From: Luteimonas huabeiensis HB2 | GTDB taxonomy: Bacteria; Pseudomonadota; Gammaproteobacteria; Xanthomonadales; Xanthomonadaceae | Reading direction: 5' to 3' | Length of the DNA stretch: 64,000 bases | Assembly: GCF_000559025.1 (NCBI RefSeq) | Contig: NZ_JAAN01000005.1 | Span: 124,001-188,000, forward strand | In this document: positions 46,360 through 55,299 of the stretch, one piece after another | Numbering within the stretch: position 1 is the stretch's first letter | Layout: each line of letters starts with the position of its first letter | Made by a program: the position numbers and the translations under genes | The notes under the pieces: generated by a model | The model's database searches: none | What the model was told of the DNA's origin: nothing | The model's input: the letters and a program-made list of their open reading frames with translations, nothing else

Positions 46360-47875
46360 TCTGGGAACCACCTTCCTCGCCGCGGTCGAACGCGACCCCG
46401 AGGCCCTGGCCATCGTCGATGGCGACGTCCGCCTGGACTACGCCGCCTGGTACCACGCGATCTCGTCGGTGGTGGCCGGGCTGGAGGCGGCCGGCGTGAA
46501 GCGCGGCGATCACGTGGTGAGCGTGCTGCGCAACCGCTGGGAAGCGGCGACGCTGCATTGGGCCTGCCAGTTCGCCGGCGCCATCCTGGTGCCGCTGAAC
46601 TGGCGCGCCACCGCCGAGGACGTGGCCTTCTGCGTGCACGATTCCGAGGCGCGGGCGATCGTGTACGAGGACGCGCCGGCCAAGGCCATCGCCGCGGCCG
46701 GGCTGGACGACGCCGTGCTGCACGTGACCCTGGACGTGGACCGCGCCGGCGCGCAGCGCTTCGGCGACTGGCTGGCGGTGGACGCGCCGCCGGCGCAGCC
46801 GCTGGCGGTGGCCGAGGACTGGTCGCTGATGCTCTACACCTCCGGCACCACCTCCAAGCCCAAGGGCGTGCCGCGCCGCCACCGCGCCGAGCGCGCCGCG
46901 GCGATCGCCCACATCGCCCAGAACCGCTACCGCAACGGCGCGCGCACGCTGGGGGTGATGCCGCTCTACCACACCATGGGCGTGCGCTCGCTGCTGGCCT
47001 GCGCGCTGCTCAACGGCACCTTCGTCTGCCTGCCGAAGTTCGACGCCGGCCAGGCGCTGCGGCTGATCGCCGCCGAGCGCATCGACAACCTGTACCTGGT
47101 GCCGACGCTCTACCACGACCTGCTGCAGCATCCCGATTTCGCCGCCACCGACATCGGCTCGGTGCGCACGCTGGGCTTCGCCGGCGCCTCGATGACCGAC
47201 GGCCTGCTGCAGAAGCTGCAGGCGGCGTTCGCGCCGGAGCTGTTCGTCAACCACTACGGCTCCTCGGAGATCTACACCTTCACCATCGAGGACGACGCGC
47301 CGTCCAAGCCCGGCAGCGCCGGCCGTTCCGGCCTCAACCAGATGGTGCGGGTGGTGCCGCTCGACGCCACCGACGCGCACACCCGCGCCGCGCCCAACGA
47401 GGAGGGCCAGATCGTCGCCCTGCTGGCCGGCGACGAGGCGTTCGAGGGCTACTGGCGCCGGCCCGACGCCGACGCCAAGGCCCTGCGCGGCGGCTGGTAC
47501 TTCACCGGCGACACCGGCTACGTCGACGAGGACGGCGACCTGTTCGTCACCGGACGGGTGGACGACATGATCATCTCCGGCGGCGAGAACGTCTCGCCGG
47601 TGGAGATCGAAAGCCACCTGTCGCTGCACCCGCGCGTCGGCGAAGTCGCCGTGGTCGGCCTGCCCGACGAGCGCTGGGGCAGCGTGGTCACCGCGTTCGT
47701 GCGCCGCAACGGTCCGGTCACCGAGGACGAGCTCGACGCCTGGTGCCGCGATTCCAAGCTGGCCAACTTCAAGCGCCCGCGCCGGTTCGTGTTCGTCGAG
47801 GACATTCCCAAGTCCCCGGTCGGCAAGCTGCTGCGGCGCAAGCTGAGCGCCGGCGAATACACCCCGGCATCCTGA
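46352..47875 (+). CDS. aryl-CoA ligase (4-chlorobenzoate/benzoate-CoA ligase-like)
   Basis: A 507-residue acyl-adenylate enzyme. Its P-loop is LMLYTSGTTSKPKGVPRR near residue 165, then VNHYGSSEIYTF. The hinge is FVTGRVDDMIISGGENVSP, and the catalytic Lys is in KSPVGKLLRRKL. The C-terminal stretch LDAWCRDSKLANFKRPRRF closely resembles that of 4-chlorobenzoate:CoA ligase, supporting an aromatic acid substrate. It follows the molybdenum hydroxylase with an 8-nt overlap. The CoA ester may therefore be the substrate of that hydroxylase, as in 4-hydroxybenzoyl-CoA reductase systems, although the reaction direction is unknown. Confidence 0.85.
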   Translation: MLDLGTTFLAAVERDPEALAIVDGDVRLDYAAWYHAISSVVAGLEAAGVKRGDHVVSVLRNRWEAATLHWACQFAGAILVPLNWRATAEDVAFCVHDSEARAIVYEDAPAKAIAAAGLDDAVLHVTLDVDRAGAQRFGDWLAVDAPPAQPLAVAEDWSLMLYTSGTTSKPKGVPRRHRAERAAAIAHIAQNRYRNGARTLGVMPLYHTMGVRSLLACALLNGTFVCLPKFDAGQALRLIAAERIDNLYLVPTLYHDLLQHPDFAATDIGSVRTLGFAGASMTDGLLQKLQAAFAPELFVNHYGSSEIYTFTIEDDAPSKPGSAGRSGLNQMVRVVPLDATDAHTRAAPNEEGQIVALLAGDEAFEGYWRRPDADAKALRGGWYFTGDTGYVDEDGDLFVTGRVDDMIISGGENVSPVEIESHLSLHPRVGEVAVVGLPDERWGSVVTAFVRRNGPVTEDELDAWCRDSKLANFKRPRRFVFVEDIPKSPVGKLLRRKLSAGEYTPAS

Positions 47876-47916
47876 TTCCCTTCCCCATCACCACCCCCCA
47901 CACGAGGCATTACCGC

Positions 47917-48702
47917 ATGTCCAAGACCACCGAACAGTTCGACGGCTTCCGCGTCGAGATCGACCCCGAGGCCCAGCGCGGCGACATCGTGCTCTCGCGC
48001 GAGCCCTTCAACACCATCAGCATGGACCAGCGCGATGCGCTGCGCCTGGCGTTCGAGGCGCTCGACGCCGACGACCGCGTGCGGGTGATCGTGATCCGCG
48101 CCGACGGCGAGCACTTCTCCTCCGGCGGCTACATCAAGGGCTTCATGGAAGCCTCGCCCGAGCACGTCTCGCACCTGGCCTGGAACGTGGCCGCGCCGGC
48201 GCGGGCCAAGAAGCCGGTGATCGCCGCCAACCGCGGCTACACCTTCGGCGTGGGCTTCGAGATCTCGCTGGCCTGCGACTTCCGCATCGTCTCCGAGACC
48301 TGCGAGTACGCGCTGCCCGAGCAGAAGCTCGGCCAGATCCCGGGCTCGGGCGGCTCGGCCAGGCTGCAGAAGATCGTCGGCATCACCCGTACCAAGGACA
48401 TCGTGATGCGTTCCAAGCGGATCAAGGCGCAGCAGGCCTACGACTGGGGCATCGCCACCGAACTGGTGCCCGACGCCGAGCTGGAAGCCGCCACCGCGGC
48501 GTTGGTGAAGGAACTGGTGGCGTTCTCGCCGCTGGCCCAGCGCACCGCCAAGAAGCTGCTCAACGACACCGAGGACGCCAGCCTGTCGATCGCCATCGAG
48601 CTGGAAGGCCACTGCTACAGCCGCCTGCGCAGCTCCAACGACTTCCGCGAGGGCGTGGAGGCGTTCCACGCCAAGCGCAAGCCCAACTTCACCGGCACCT
48701 GA
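47917..48702 (+). CDS. enoyl-CoA hydratase/isomerase-family enzyme
   Basis: A 261-residue crotonase-fold protein. The oxyanion-hole motifs are EHFSSGGYIKGF and RGYTFGVGFEISLACDF, and the conserved loop is LPEQKLGQIPGSGGSARLQ. It acts on a CoA thioester, presumably made by the preceding ligase. Crotonase-fold enzymes include hydratases, ring hydrolases and dehalogenases, and the residues seen do not decide among them. The ATG at 47917 lies 42 nt after the ligase, and its TGA overlaps the XdhC start. Confidence 0.85.
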   Translation: MSKTTEQFDGFRVEIDPEAQRGDIVLSREPFNTISMDQRDALRLAFEALDADDRVRVIVIRADGEHFSSGGYIKGFMEASPEHVSHLAWNVAAPARAKKPVIAANRGYTFGVGFEISLACDFRIVSETCEYALPEQKLGQIPGSGGSARLQKIVGITRTKDIVMRSKRIKAQQAYDWGIATELVPDAELEAATAALVKELVAFSPLAQRTAKKLLNDTEDASLSIAIELEGHCYSRLRSSNDFREGVEAFHAKRKPNFTGT

Positions 48703-49757
48703 TGCACGCCCCCGCATCCGCCGCAGCCCCTGCGCCGCGCCGCGGCGGCCGCGCCGGCGTCGTCGAGGCGCTGGCGCGGTCGCTGGCGCAGGGCCGCGCG
48801 CCGGTGCTGGCGGTGGTGCTGGAGACCCTCGGCTCCACCTATGCGCGCATCGGCGATTTCGCGCTGTTCGGCGCCGGCGACGGGCCGGGCGCCCAGGCCG
48901 GCTGGCTCAGCGGCGGCTGCCTGGAGCCCGACATCGCCCGGCATGCCGCGCGCGCGGCCGCCGACGGGCGGGTGGAGTGGATCGAGGTGGATGCGCGCGA
49001 CGACGAGGACGTGTTCTCCGGCGGCGCCACCGGCTGCCGCGGCCGGCTGCGGGTGGCCCTGCTGCCGGTGGCGCGGATGCCCGGCTGGGACGCGCTGTGC
49101 GCGGCGTGGCTGGCCGGCGCCGGGCCGCTGCGGCTGACGGTGGATGCCGCCGCCGCGCGGGTGTCGGTGTGGGCCGGCGCGCAGGCGCACGACTGGGCGC
49201 TGGCGATGCCGGCGCTGCCCTGGGCGCGCGCCGGCGCCTCGCGCTGGACGCTGCCGGTGCCGGCGCAACCGGCGGTGCGCATCCACGGCGCCGGCCCGGA
49301 GACCCCGTGGCTGGTGCCGATGCTGCAGGCCACCGGCTGGCACGTCACCGTGGTCGAGGACCGCAGCCGCTGGCTGGAGGTCGCGCGGGCGGCCGATGCG
49401 CTGGTCGAAGGGCCGCCGTCGGCGGGCCCGCGGCAGGCGCGGCCCGCGCCGGTCGCGCTGGTGATGCACCACAACTTCGAGCGCGACCGCGAGGCGCTGG
49501 AGGTGCTGGCCGCCGACCCGGCGGCGCGCTTCATCGGCCTGCTCGGCCCGGCGCGGCGGCGCGACGACCTGCTGCGTACGCTGCCGGCGCGCATCGTGGC
49601 GCGGCTGCATGGGCGCCTGCAGGCGCCGGTGGGCCTGCTGGCCACGCGCGGCGCGGAGGCGATCTCGCTGAGCATCGCATTGCAATTGCAGGCGTTTCTC
49701 GACGCCGAGCGCGCCGCGGCCGCCGCCGGTGCGCACGCCGCATCGGCGCCGGCATGA
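48702..49757 (+). CDS. XdhC/CoxI-family molybdenum cofactor maturation protein
   Basis: A 351-residue protein. The N-terminal XdhC domain has VLETLGSTYARIGDFALF and GWLSGGCLEPDIARHA. The C-terminal Rossmann domain has RIHGAGPETPWLVPMLQATG and MHHNFERDREALEVL. FIGLLGPARRRDDLL and LQAPVGLLATRGAEAISLSIA follow. Such proteins bind molybdenum cofactor and sulfurate or insert it into xanthine-dehydrogenase-type enzymes. It would mature the hydroxylase encoded just upstream. Its start overlaps the hydratase stop as TGATG. Confidence 0.88.
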   Translation: MHAPASAAAPAPRRGGRAGVVEALARSLAQGRAPVLAVVLETLGSTYARIGDFALFGAGDGPGAQAGWLSGGCLEPDIARHAARAAADGRVEWIEVDARDDEDVFSGGATGCRGRLRVALLPVARMPGWDALCAAWLAGAGPLRLTVDAAAARVSVWAGAQAHDWALAMPALPWARAGASRWTLPVPAQPAVRIHGAGPETPWLVPMLQATGWHVTVVEDRSRWLEVARAADALVEGPPSAGPRQARPAPVALVMHHNFERDREALEVLAADPAARFIGLLGPARRRDDLLRTLPARIVARLHGRLQAPVGLLATRGAEAISLSIALQLQAFLDAERAAAAAGAHAASAPA

Positions 49758-49811
49758 TGCGCGGCACGGGCCTCCCGCCCGCGCCGGACGAACCAGGAAC
49801 GGGTGACCGGG

Positions 49812-51509
49812 ATGGATGAGCGTTTCGACGATATCGTGATCGGCGGCGGCTCGGCCGGCTGCGTGCTGGCCAGCCGGCTGTCGGCCGACCCGGCGCGGCG
49901 GGTGCTGCTGCTGGAAGCCGGCATGGACACGCCGCCCGGCGGCGTGCCGCCGGAACTGCTCGACAGCTACCCGATGGCGCTGTTCTACGGCGACCGCTAC
50001 GTGTGGCCGGGGCTGAGCGCCACCACCACCCGTGGCGCCGACGGTCGCGCGCTGACGCGCGCCTACGAGCAGGCGCGGGTGATGGGCGGCGGGTCCAGCA
50101 TCAACGTGCAGGCCGCCAACCGCGGGCTGCCGCGCGACTACGACGAATGGGCCGCGCTGGGCGCGCACGGCTGGGGCTGGGAGGACGTGCTGCCGTACTT
50201 CCGCCGGCTCGAGCGCGATCTGGACTGCGACGGCCCGCTGCACGGCCAGGACGGACCCATCCCGATCCGCCGCATCCTGCCCGAGGCGATGCCGCCGTTC
50301 GGGCAGGCGGTGGCGCGCGCGTTCGCCGCCAGCGGGCTGTCGATGCGGCTGGACCAGAACGGCGACTTCGCCGACGGGCTGTTCCCGCCGGCGTTCTCCA
50401 ACCGCGACGACCGCCGCGTGTCCACCGCCACGGGCTATCTCGATGCCGGCGTGCGCGCGCGCGGCAACCTGCACATCCGTGCAGGCAGCCGGGCGGTCGG
50501 GCTGGTGATGGACGGCGCGACCGTCGTCGGCGTGCGGGTGGCCCGCGACGGCGGGGAGCAGGTCATCGGCGCGCATCGGGTGCTGGTCGCCGCCGGCGCG
50601 CTGCAGAGCCCGGCGCTGCTGATGCGCGCGGGCATCGGCCCGGGCCGGGCGCTGGCGGATCTGGGCATCGCGGTGGTCGCCGACCGCCCCGGTGTCGGCG
50701 CCAACCTGCGCGACCACCCGGCGCTCACCCTGTGCCAGTACCTGCCGCGCGCGCTGCGCCTGCCGGCCGAGGTCCGGCGCGCCAGTTTCGTGGCGATGCG
50801 CTACAGCTCGGGGCTGGCCGGCGGCGCGCCCTCGGACATGTACGTCACCGCCTCGGCGCGCGCCGGCTGGCATGCGCTCGGCCGGCGGCTGGGCCTGTAC
50901 TTCCTGTGGTGCAACCGCCCGCACGCCGCCGGGCGGGTGACGCTGCGCTCGCCGTCGCCCGACGCGTTGCCCGAGGTCGATCTGGGCCTGCTCGCCGATC
51001 CGGCGGACCTGGCGCGGATGATGGACGGCGTGCGCCGGCTGGCGCGGCTGGTGGTGTGCGAGGCGCTCAACCCGGACCCCGACGACCTGTTCCCGGCCGG
51101 CTTCACCCCGGCCATCCGCCGGCTCAGCGCGGTCGGCCGCCGCAATGCCGCGCTGACCGCGTTGCTGGGGGCGATGCTGGACGTGCCGGCGGGGCTGCGC
51201 CACCGGGTGCTGCGGCGGGTGATGAACGGTGGTCGTTCGCTGGCCTCGGTGCTGGCCGACGATGCGCAGCTGGAGGCGTTCGTGCGCGCCAACGTGTTCG
51301 GGGTGTGGCATGCCAGCGGCACGTGCCGGATGGGCGATCCGCGCGATCCGGAGGCCGTGGTGGATCCGTCGGGGCGGGTGATCGGGGTGGAGAACCTCTA
51401 TGTCGCCGACGCCTCGGTGATGCCGCGCCTGCCGACCGCCAACACCAACATCCCGGTGATCATGATCGCCGAGAAGATCGCCGACGGGCTGTTGCGCGCG
51501 CGCGGGTGA
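49812..51509 (+). CDS. GMC-family FAD-dependent oxidoreductase
   Basis: A 565-residue flavoenzyme of the choline dehydrogenase/glucose-methanol-choline group. The FAD loop is IVIGGGSAGCVLASRLSADP and the first GMC signature ARVMGGGSSINVQAANRG. The second signature is AAGALQSPALLMRAGIGPG, and the C-terminal catalytic His/Asn region is VWHASGTCRMGD and PTANTNIPVIMIAEKIA. It probably oxidises an alcohol to an aldehyde, feeding the nearby aldehyde dehydrogenase. A GTG at 49803 with AGGAACG upstream is an alternative start, adding three residues. Confidence 0.87.
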   Translation: MDERFDDIVIGGGSAGCVLASRLSADPARRVLLLEAGMDTPPGGVPPELLDSYPMALFYGDRYVWPGLSATTTRGADGRALTRAYEQARVMGGGSSINVQAANRGLPRDYDEWAALGAHGWGWEDVLPYFRRLERDLDCDGPLHGQDGPIPIRRILPEAMPPFGQAVARAFAASGLSMRLDQNGDFADGLFPPAFSNRDDRRVSTATGYLDAGVRARGNLHIRAGSRAVGLVMDGATVVGVRVARDGGEQVIGAHRVLVAAGALQSPALLMRAGIGPGRALADLGIAVVADRPGVGANLRDHPALTLCQYLPRALRLPAEVRRASFVAMRYSSGLAGGAPSDMYVTASARAGWHALGRRLGLYFLWCNRPHAAGRVTLRSPSPDALPEVDLGLLADPADLARMMDGVRRLARLVVCEALNPDPDDLFPAGFTPAIRRLSAVGRRNAALTALLGAMLDVPAGLRHRVLRRVMNGGRSLASVLADDAQLEAFVRANVFGVWHASGTCRMGDPRDPEAVVDPSGRVIGVENLYVADASVMPRLPTANTNIPVIMIAEKIADGLLRARG

Positions 51510-51537
51510 TCGCACCTCCGCGATGCCGTTCCGACGC

Positions 51538-51645
51538 CCTGTCCATGGGCCGGGTCTCGCTTGTCCCTCGGTCAGGGCATCCTGCCCTGACTCGGGCGCG
51601 CGCCATCCCTGGCGCGCTCGGCGCGAGACCCGGCCCCTGGACAGG
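51538..51645. repeat. 108-bp three-way-junction palindrome between convergent genes
   Basis: The outer stem arms at 51538-51560 and 51623-51645 pair over 23 bp with one mismatch. Inside are a 9-bp perfect hairpin GTCAGGGCA..TGCCCTGAC (about 51571-51591) and an 8-bp perfect hairpin GCGCGCCA..TGGCGCGC (about 51599-51618). The cloverleaf sits 28 nt after the GMC stop and about 150 nt before the ubiX stop. It may terminate both converging transcripts. Confidence 0.75.
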
Positions 51646-51797
51646 TCTCGCATCGACGTTCGTTTCGGCGCTTCGGATGCACCCGCGCCCGGCACCGCGT
51701 CTTCGCCCCGAAAAGCGCTGTCTCCGCGGCATCCGAGGTGCAGCAGGGCGCGGCAGGAAGACCAAAGCGCATCGAGCGTATCGTCGGTGCGAAGCGT

Positions 51798-52424
51798 TTA
51801 GCCCGCGTCGGCCGCAGGCTCGCGCCAGCGGCGCACGGTGCCGGTGTCGATGTCGAACAGATCCAGTACCCGGCCCACGGTGTGTTCGACCATCGCCTCG
51901 ATCGAGGCCGGCCGCGCGTAGAACGCCGGCACCGGCGGCGCGATGATCGCGCCCATCTCCGACAACTGCGTCATCGCCCTCAGGTGCCCGGTGTGCAACG
52001 GCGTCTCGCGCACCATCAGCACCAGCCGCCGCCGCTCCTTGAGCACCACGTCGGCCGCGCGCGTGAGCAGGCTCGAGGTCACCCCGCCGGCGATCTCGGC
52101 CATCGAGCGCATCGAGCACGGCGCCACCACCATGCCGCGGGTGCGGAACGAGCCGGAGGAGATGCCGGCGGCGATGTCGTGCGGCGCGTGCACCACGTCG
52201 GCCAGCGCCTTGACCTCGGCGATCTTGAGGTCGGTCTCGTGGGCGATGGTGATTTCCGCCGACTTCGACATCACCAGGTGGGTCGGGATGCCCAGCGCGC
52301 GCAGCAGCTCCAGCATGCGCACGCCGTAGACCACGCCGCTGGCGCCGGAGATGCCCACGATCAGCGGCAGGCCGCCGCCCGGGTGGCCGGAGTCGGATCG
52401 CATGCGCTGGCTGCCGTCGTCCAT
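51798..52424 (-). CDS. ubiX: UbiX-type flavin prenyltransferase
   Basis: A 208-residue flavodoxin-like enzyme. The FMN loop is VGISGASGVVYGVRMLELL near residue 23, and the conserved active-site region is VAPCSMRSMAEIAGGVTSSL. VLMVRETPLHTGHLRAM follows. It attaches dimethylallyl to FMN, making prenyl-FMN for UbiD decarboxylases. The UbiD partner is at 56738 in the same island, so this copy is probably dedicated to catabolism. The ATG at 52424 overlaps the stop of the aldehyde dehydrogenase as TGATG; an internal ATG at 52403 is possible. Confidence 0.88.
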   Translation of the reverse strand: MDDGSQRMRSDSGHPGGGLPLIVGISGASGVVYGVRMLELLRALGIPTHLVMSKSAEITIAHETDLKIAEVKALADVVHAPHDIAAGISSGSFRTRGMVVAPCSMRSMAEIAGGVTSSLLTRAADVVLKERRRLVLMVRETPLHTGHLRAMTQLSEMGAIIAPPVPAFYARPASIEAMVEHTVGRVLDLFDIDTGTVRRWREPAADAG

Positions 52425-53899
52425 CAGCCGGCGTCGCCGAGCACGCCCGGCGCCTGGTAGATGTGCTTGAGCTCGGTGAAATCGGCCAGCGCGTCGTAGC
52501 CGTGCAGGCGGCCCAGCCCGCTCTGGCGGTAGCCGCCGGTTTCCACTTCCGGCAGCAGGCGGTTGTGCGCGTTGATCCACACCGTGCCGTTGCGCAGCGC
52601 GCGCGCCACCCGCAGCGCGGTGGCGCCGTCGCGGGTCCACACGCTGGCCGACAGGCCGAACACGGTGTGGTTGGCGCGGGCGACCGCCTCGGTCTCGTCC
52701 TCGAACGATTCCAGCACCAGGAACGGGCCGAAGATCTCCTCCTGCACGAAGTCCGCGGCGCTGTCGCGGTGGTAGACCAGCGACGGGGTCAGGAACGCGC
52801 CGTCGGCGAGCGCGCCGCCGGGCACGCCGCCTTGCAGCAGCACTTCGTCGGCGCTGTCGAGTGCGCGGGCGATGCGCGCGGCGACCTGGTCGCGGGCGCG
52901 GTGGTCGATCAGCGGGCCGATGGCGTTGGCGGGGTCCAGGCCGGGACCGACCTTGAGCGCCTGCAGCGCGCCGGTCAGCGCGCGCTTCATCGCCTGCAGC
53001 CGGCTGGCGTGCACCAGCACCCGCCGCGCGGCGGTGCATTGCTGGCCGGAGATGATCGTCGCCGCGGCGGCCAGTTGCGGCGCCACCGCGTCGATGTCGG
53101 CGTCGGGAAACACCAGGCAGGCGGAGTTGCCGCCCAGTTCCAGCGACAGCTTCTTCATGCTGTCGGCGGCGTTGCGCATGATCGTCTTGCCGACCTCGGT
53201 GGAACCGGTGAAGCAGATCGCGTCCACGTCGTGCGAGGTCGCCAGCAGGCTGGCGCCGGCGTGGCCTGCCTCGGCGAACACGTTGACCGCGCCGGCCGGC
53301 AGTTGCGGATGGGTCAGCAGCGGCGCCAGCAGCGCGGCGTTGAACACCGCGGTCTGCGCGGCCGGCTTGACCACCACCGTGCAGCCGGCCGCCAGCGCCG
53401 GGCCCAGCGCACGCACCAGCAGCACCGCCGGCGCATTCCACGGCACGATGATGCCGGCCACGCCGGCCGGCTCGCGCAGCACGGTGGACAGCACGCCGGG
53501 CTCGGGTTCGAGCACGTGGCCGGGGATGTGGCGGGCGAGCCCGGCGTAGTACTCGATCTCGGAGATGCTGGCGGCGATCTCGCCGCGCGCCTGGGCGATG
53601 ACCTTGCCGTTGTCGCGGGTCAGCAGCTCCGCCAGCGGTTCGGCCTGCGCGCGCAGCGCGGCGGCCCAGTCCAGCAGCACGCGCTGGCGCAGCCGCGGCG
53701 CCGCGGCCCACGGGCCGTGGTCGAAGGCGCGGCGGGCGGCGGCGATGGCGGCCTCTGCCTCGGCCTCGCCGCCGTCGGCGAAGCGGCCCAGCTCGGTGCC
53801 GGTGGCAGGGTCGAGGCTGGGAAGGGTGGCGTCGCCGTGGGCGGCGCCGTCGATCCAGTGCTGGGCGGCGAGCGGTGCGGAGGATGGGGTCACGGCCAT
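52424..53899 (-). CDS. NAD(P)-dependent aldehyde dehydrogenase of the catabolic island
   Basis: A 491-residue class I/II-type aldehyde dehydrogenase. The motifs are IIVPWNAPAVLLVRALGPAL, FTGSTEVGKTIM, the general-base Glu in SLELGGNSACLV and the catalytic Cys in IISGQQCTAARRVLV. The end block is GGYRQSGLGRLHGYDAL. It would oxidise the aldehyde produced by the TPP decarboxylase or the GMC enzyme. It is transcribed leftwards with ubiX, from a promoter likely in 53900-54092, immediately downstream of the LysR gene. Confidence 0.9.
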   Translation of the reverse strand: MAVTPSSAPLAAQHWIDGAAHGDATLPSLDPATGTELGRFADGGEAEAEAAIAAARRAFDHGPWAAAPRLRQRVLLDWAAALRAQAEPLAELLTRDNGKVIAQARGEIAASISEIEYYAGLARHIPGHVLEPEPGVLSTVLREPAGVAGIIVPWNAPAVLLVRALGPALAAGCTVVVKPAAQTAVFNAALLAPLLTHPQLPAGAVNVFAEAGHAGASLLATSHDVDAICFTGSTEVGKTIMRNAADSMKKLSLELGGNSACLVFPDADIDAVAPQLAAAATIISGQQCTAARRVLVHASRLQAMKRALTGALQALKVGPGLDPANAIGPLIDHRARDQVAARIARALDSADEVLLQGGVPGGALADGAFLTPSLVYHRDSAADFVQEEIFGPFLVLESFEDETEAVARANHTVFGLSASVWTRDGATALRVARALRNGTVWINAHNRLLPEVETGGYRQSGLGRLHGYDALADFTELKHIYQAPGVLGDAG

Positions 53900-54086
53900 G
53901 CGGTCCTGTGCGGCGACGCGGCGGAAACCCGGGGGGCGGTGCGGGCGCGATGCCCCACCGCGGGCGCGCGATGCGGCCCGGCCGCGCCTCCCGGACCGGC
54001 GCGCCTCTTCTGTGGAGGGTCGACGGCGGCGCGCCCGCGGACGGCGCGCCCTCGACCGCACGCTAGCGCGCTGTCGCCATCAAGTC

Positions 54087-54098
54087 GAATAATCACTC
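54087..54098. promoter_or_regulatory. degenerate copy of the GAATAATTATTC palindrome upstream of the aldehyde dehydrogenase
   Basis: GAATAATCACTC matches the perfect palindrome at 37414-37425 in 10 of 12 bases. It lies in an AT-rich patch overlapping the LysR stop codon, about 190 nt upstream of the aldehyde dehydrogenase start. Candidate LysR site; weak on its own. Confidence 0.35.
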
Positions 54099-55031
54099 TT
54101 TATTTTTTCTATCACTGGTTCTGATGATGCGCGGGGCCAGCGCCTCGCGCGCGGCGGCCAGCGCCTCGCGCAGGCGCTCGATCAGCAGCAGCGCGGCCGG
54201 TCCCGGCGGATGCCGCGCCTGGTGCACCACCACCAGGTGCCGGGCCACGCGCGCGCGCCCGATCGAATACGCCACCAGGCTGCCGTCGAGCAGTTGCCGG
54301 TGCACGGCGATGCTGGGCAGCACGGTGAACCAGTCGCTGCGCGCGACCAGGTCGGCGATCGAATCGGTGGAGTCGAGCTCCAGCCGCGGCGCGAGCTCGG
54401 CCGCCAGCCCGGCCATGTGGCGCTCCAGCTCGGCGCGCAGGCCGTGGCGCTTGGAGGGCAGCACCAGCCGGAGCTGGGCCACGTCCGACAGCGAGCGCAC
54501 CGGCGGCGGCGGGTTGCCGCGCGCGGCCACCAGCACCATCTCCTCCTCCAGCAGCGGGATCGATTCCAGCCCCAGCCGGCGCGCGGGCCGGTTGATCACC
54601 GCCAGGTCGAGCTTGCCGGTGTTGACCCACTCGATGAAGGTCTGCGAGTAGCCGTCGGCGATGGAGATGTCCACGTCCGGGTAGTCGCGGGCGAAGTCGA
54701 TCAGCACGCCGGGGATCACGCTGCGGGTGACCGACGACAGCACTCCCATCGCGACCTGGCCGGAGATCGCGCCCGACAGGTTGGCCATGTGCGCCAGCGC
54801 CGCGGCCAGGTCGCGCTGGATCGGGGCGACCAGGCGGTGCAGGGTACGTCCGGCGGAGGTGGGCACCATCCGCTTGGGCGTGCGCTCGAACAGCTTCTGC
54901 TCCAGTTCGCGCTCGAGCTTGGCGATCTGCATCGACAGCGCCGGCTGCACCACGTTCATGCGCTGCGCGGCGCGGGTCACGCTGCCTTCCTCGTACAGGG
55001 CGAGGAAATAGTTGATCTGCCGCAGGTCCAT
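54093..55031 (-). CDS. LysR-type transcriptional regulator of the catabolic island
   Basis: A 312-residue regulator. The winged helix-turn-helix is MDLRQINYFLALYEEGSVTR followed by RMNVVQPALSMQIAKLEREL. The effector-binding domain has GQVAMGVLSSVTRSVIPGVL and VDISIADGYSQTFIEWVNTG. The start MDLRQINYF (55031) is the family norm; a start nine codons upstream is possible. It lies divergent to the MFS transporter and between the two oppositely directed halves of the island. It probably responds to a pathway acid. Confidence 0.88.
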   Translation of the reverse strand: MDLRQINYFLALYEEGSVTRAAQRMNVVQPALSMQIAKLERELEQKLFERTPKRMVPTSAGRTLHRLVAPIQRDLAAALAHMANLSGAISGQVAMGVLSSVTRSVIPGVLIDFARDYPDVDISIADGYSQTFIEWVNTGKLDLAVINRPARRLGLESIPLLEEEMVLVAARGNPPPPVRSLSDVAQLRLVLPSKRHGLRAELERHMAGLAAELAPRLELDSTDSIADLVARSDWFTVLPSIAVHRQLLDGSLVAYSIGRARVARHLVVVHQARHPPGPAALLLIERLREALAAAREALAPRIIRTSDRKNKE

Positions 55032-55071
55032 CGGCCGTCCCTCCACGACGCGGGTCATGCTTCATTCGATC

Positions 55072-55099
55072 TGATCGATCATATCTAAAATCATTATTT
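55072..55099. promoter_or_regulatory. AT-rich palindromes in the LysR/MFS divergent promoter
   Basis: TGATCGATCA (55072-55081) is a perfect 10-bp palindrome. AAATCATTATTT (55088-55099) matches the palindrome at 37414-37425 in 9 of 12 bases. Position just upstream of the LysR gene suits an autoregulatory operator that also serves the divergent transporter. Confidence 0.45.
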
Positions 55100-55299
55100 G
55101 GATTTATCGCGCGCCTGGGCGAGGCTCGCCCCACAACGACAAGAACCACCGGGAAGCCTCCGCACCGTCGCGTCGCCGACGCGCCGCCGTCGCTCGGCTT
55201 CCCGCGCAAGACGCCGCAGGCGCGCGCGCGATCGGCCCTGGGATCGCGGCGCCCGCACGGCGACAACCGAACGATCATCCGTTCCCGTGGAGGGGAAAC

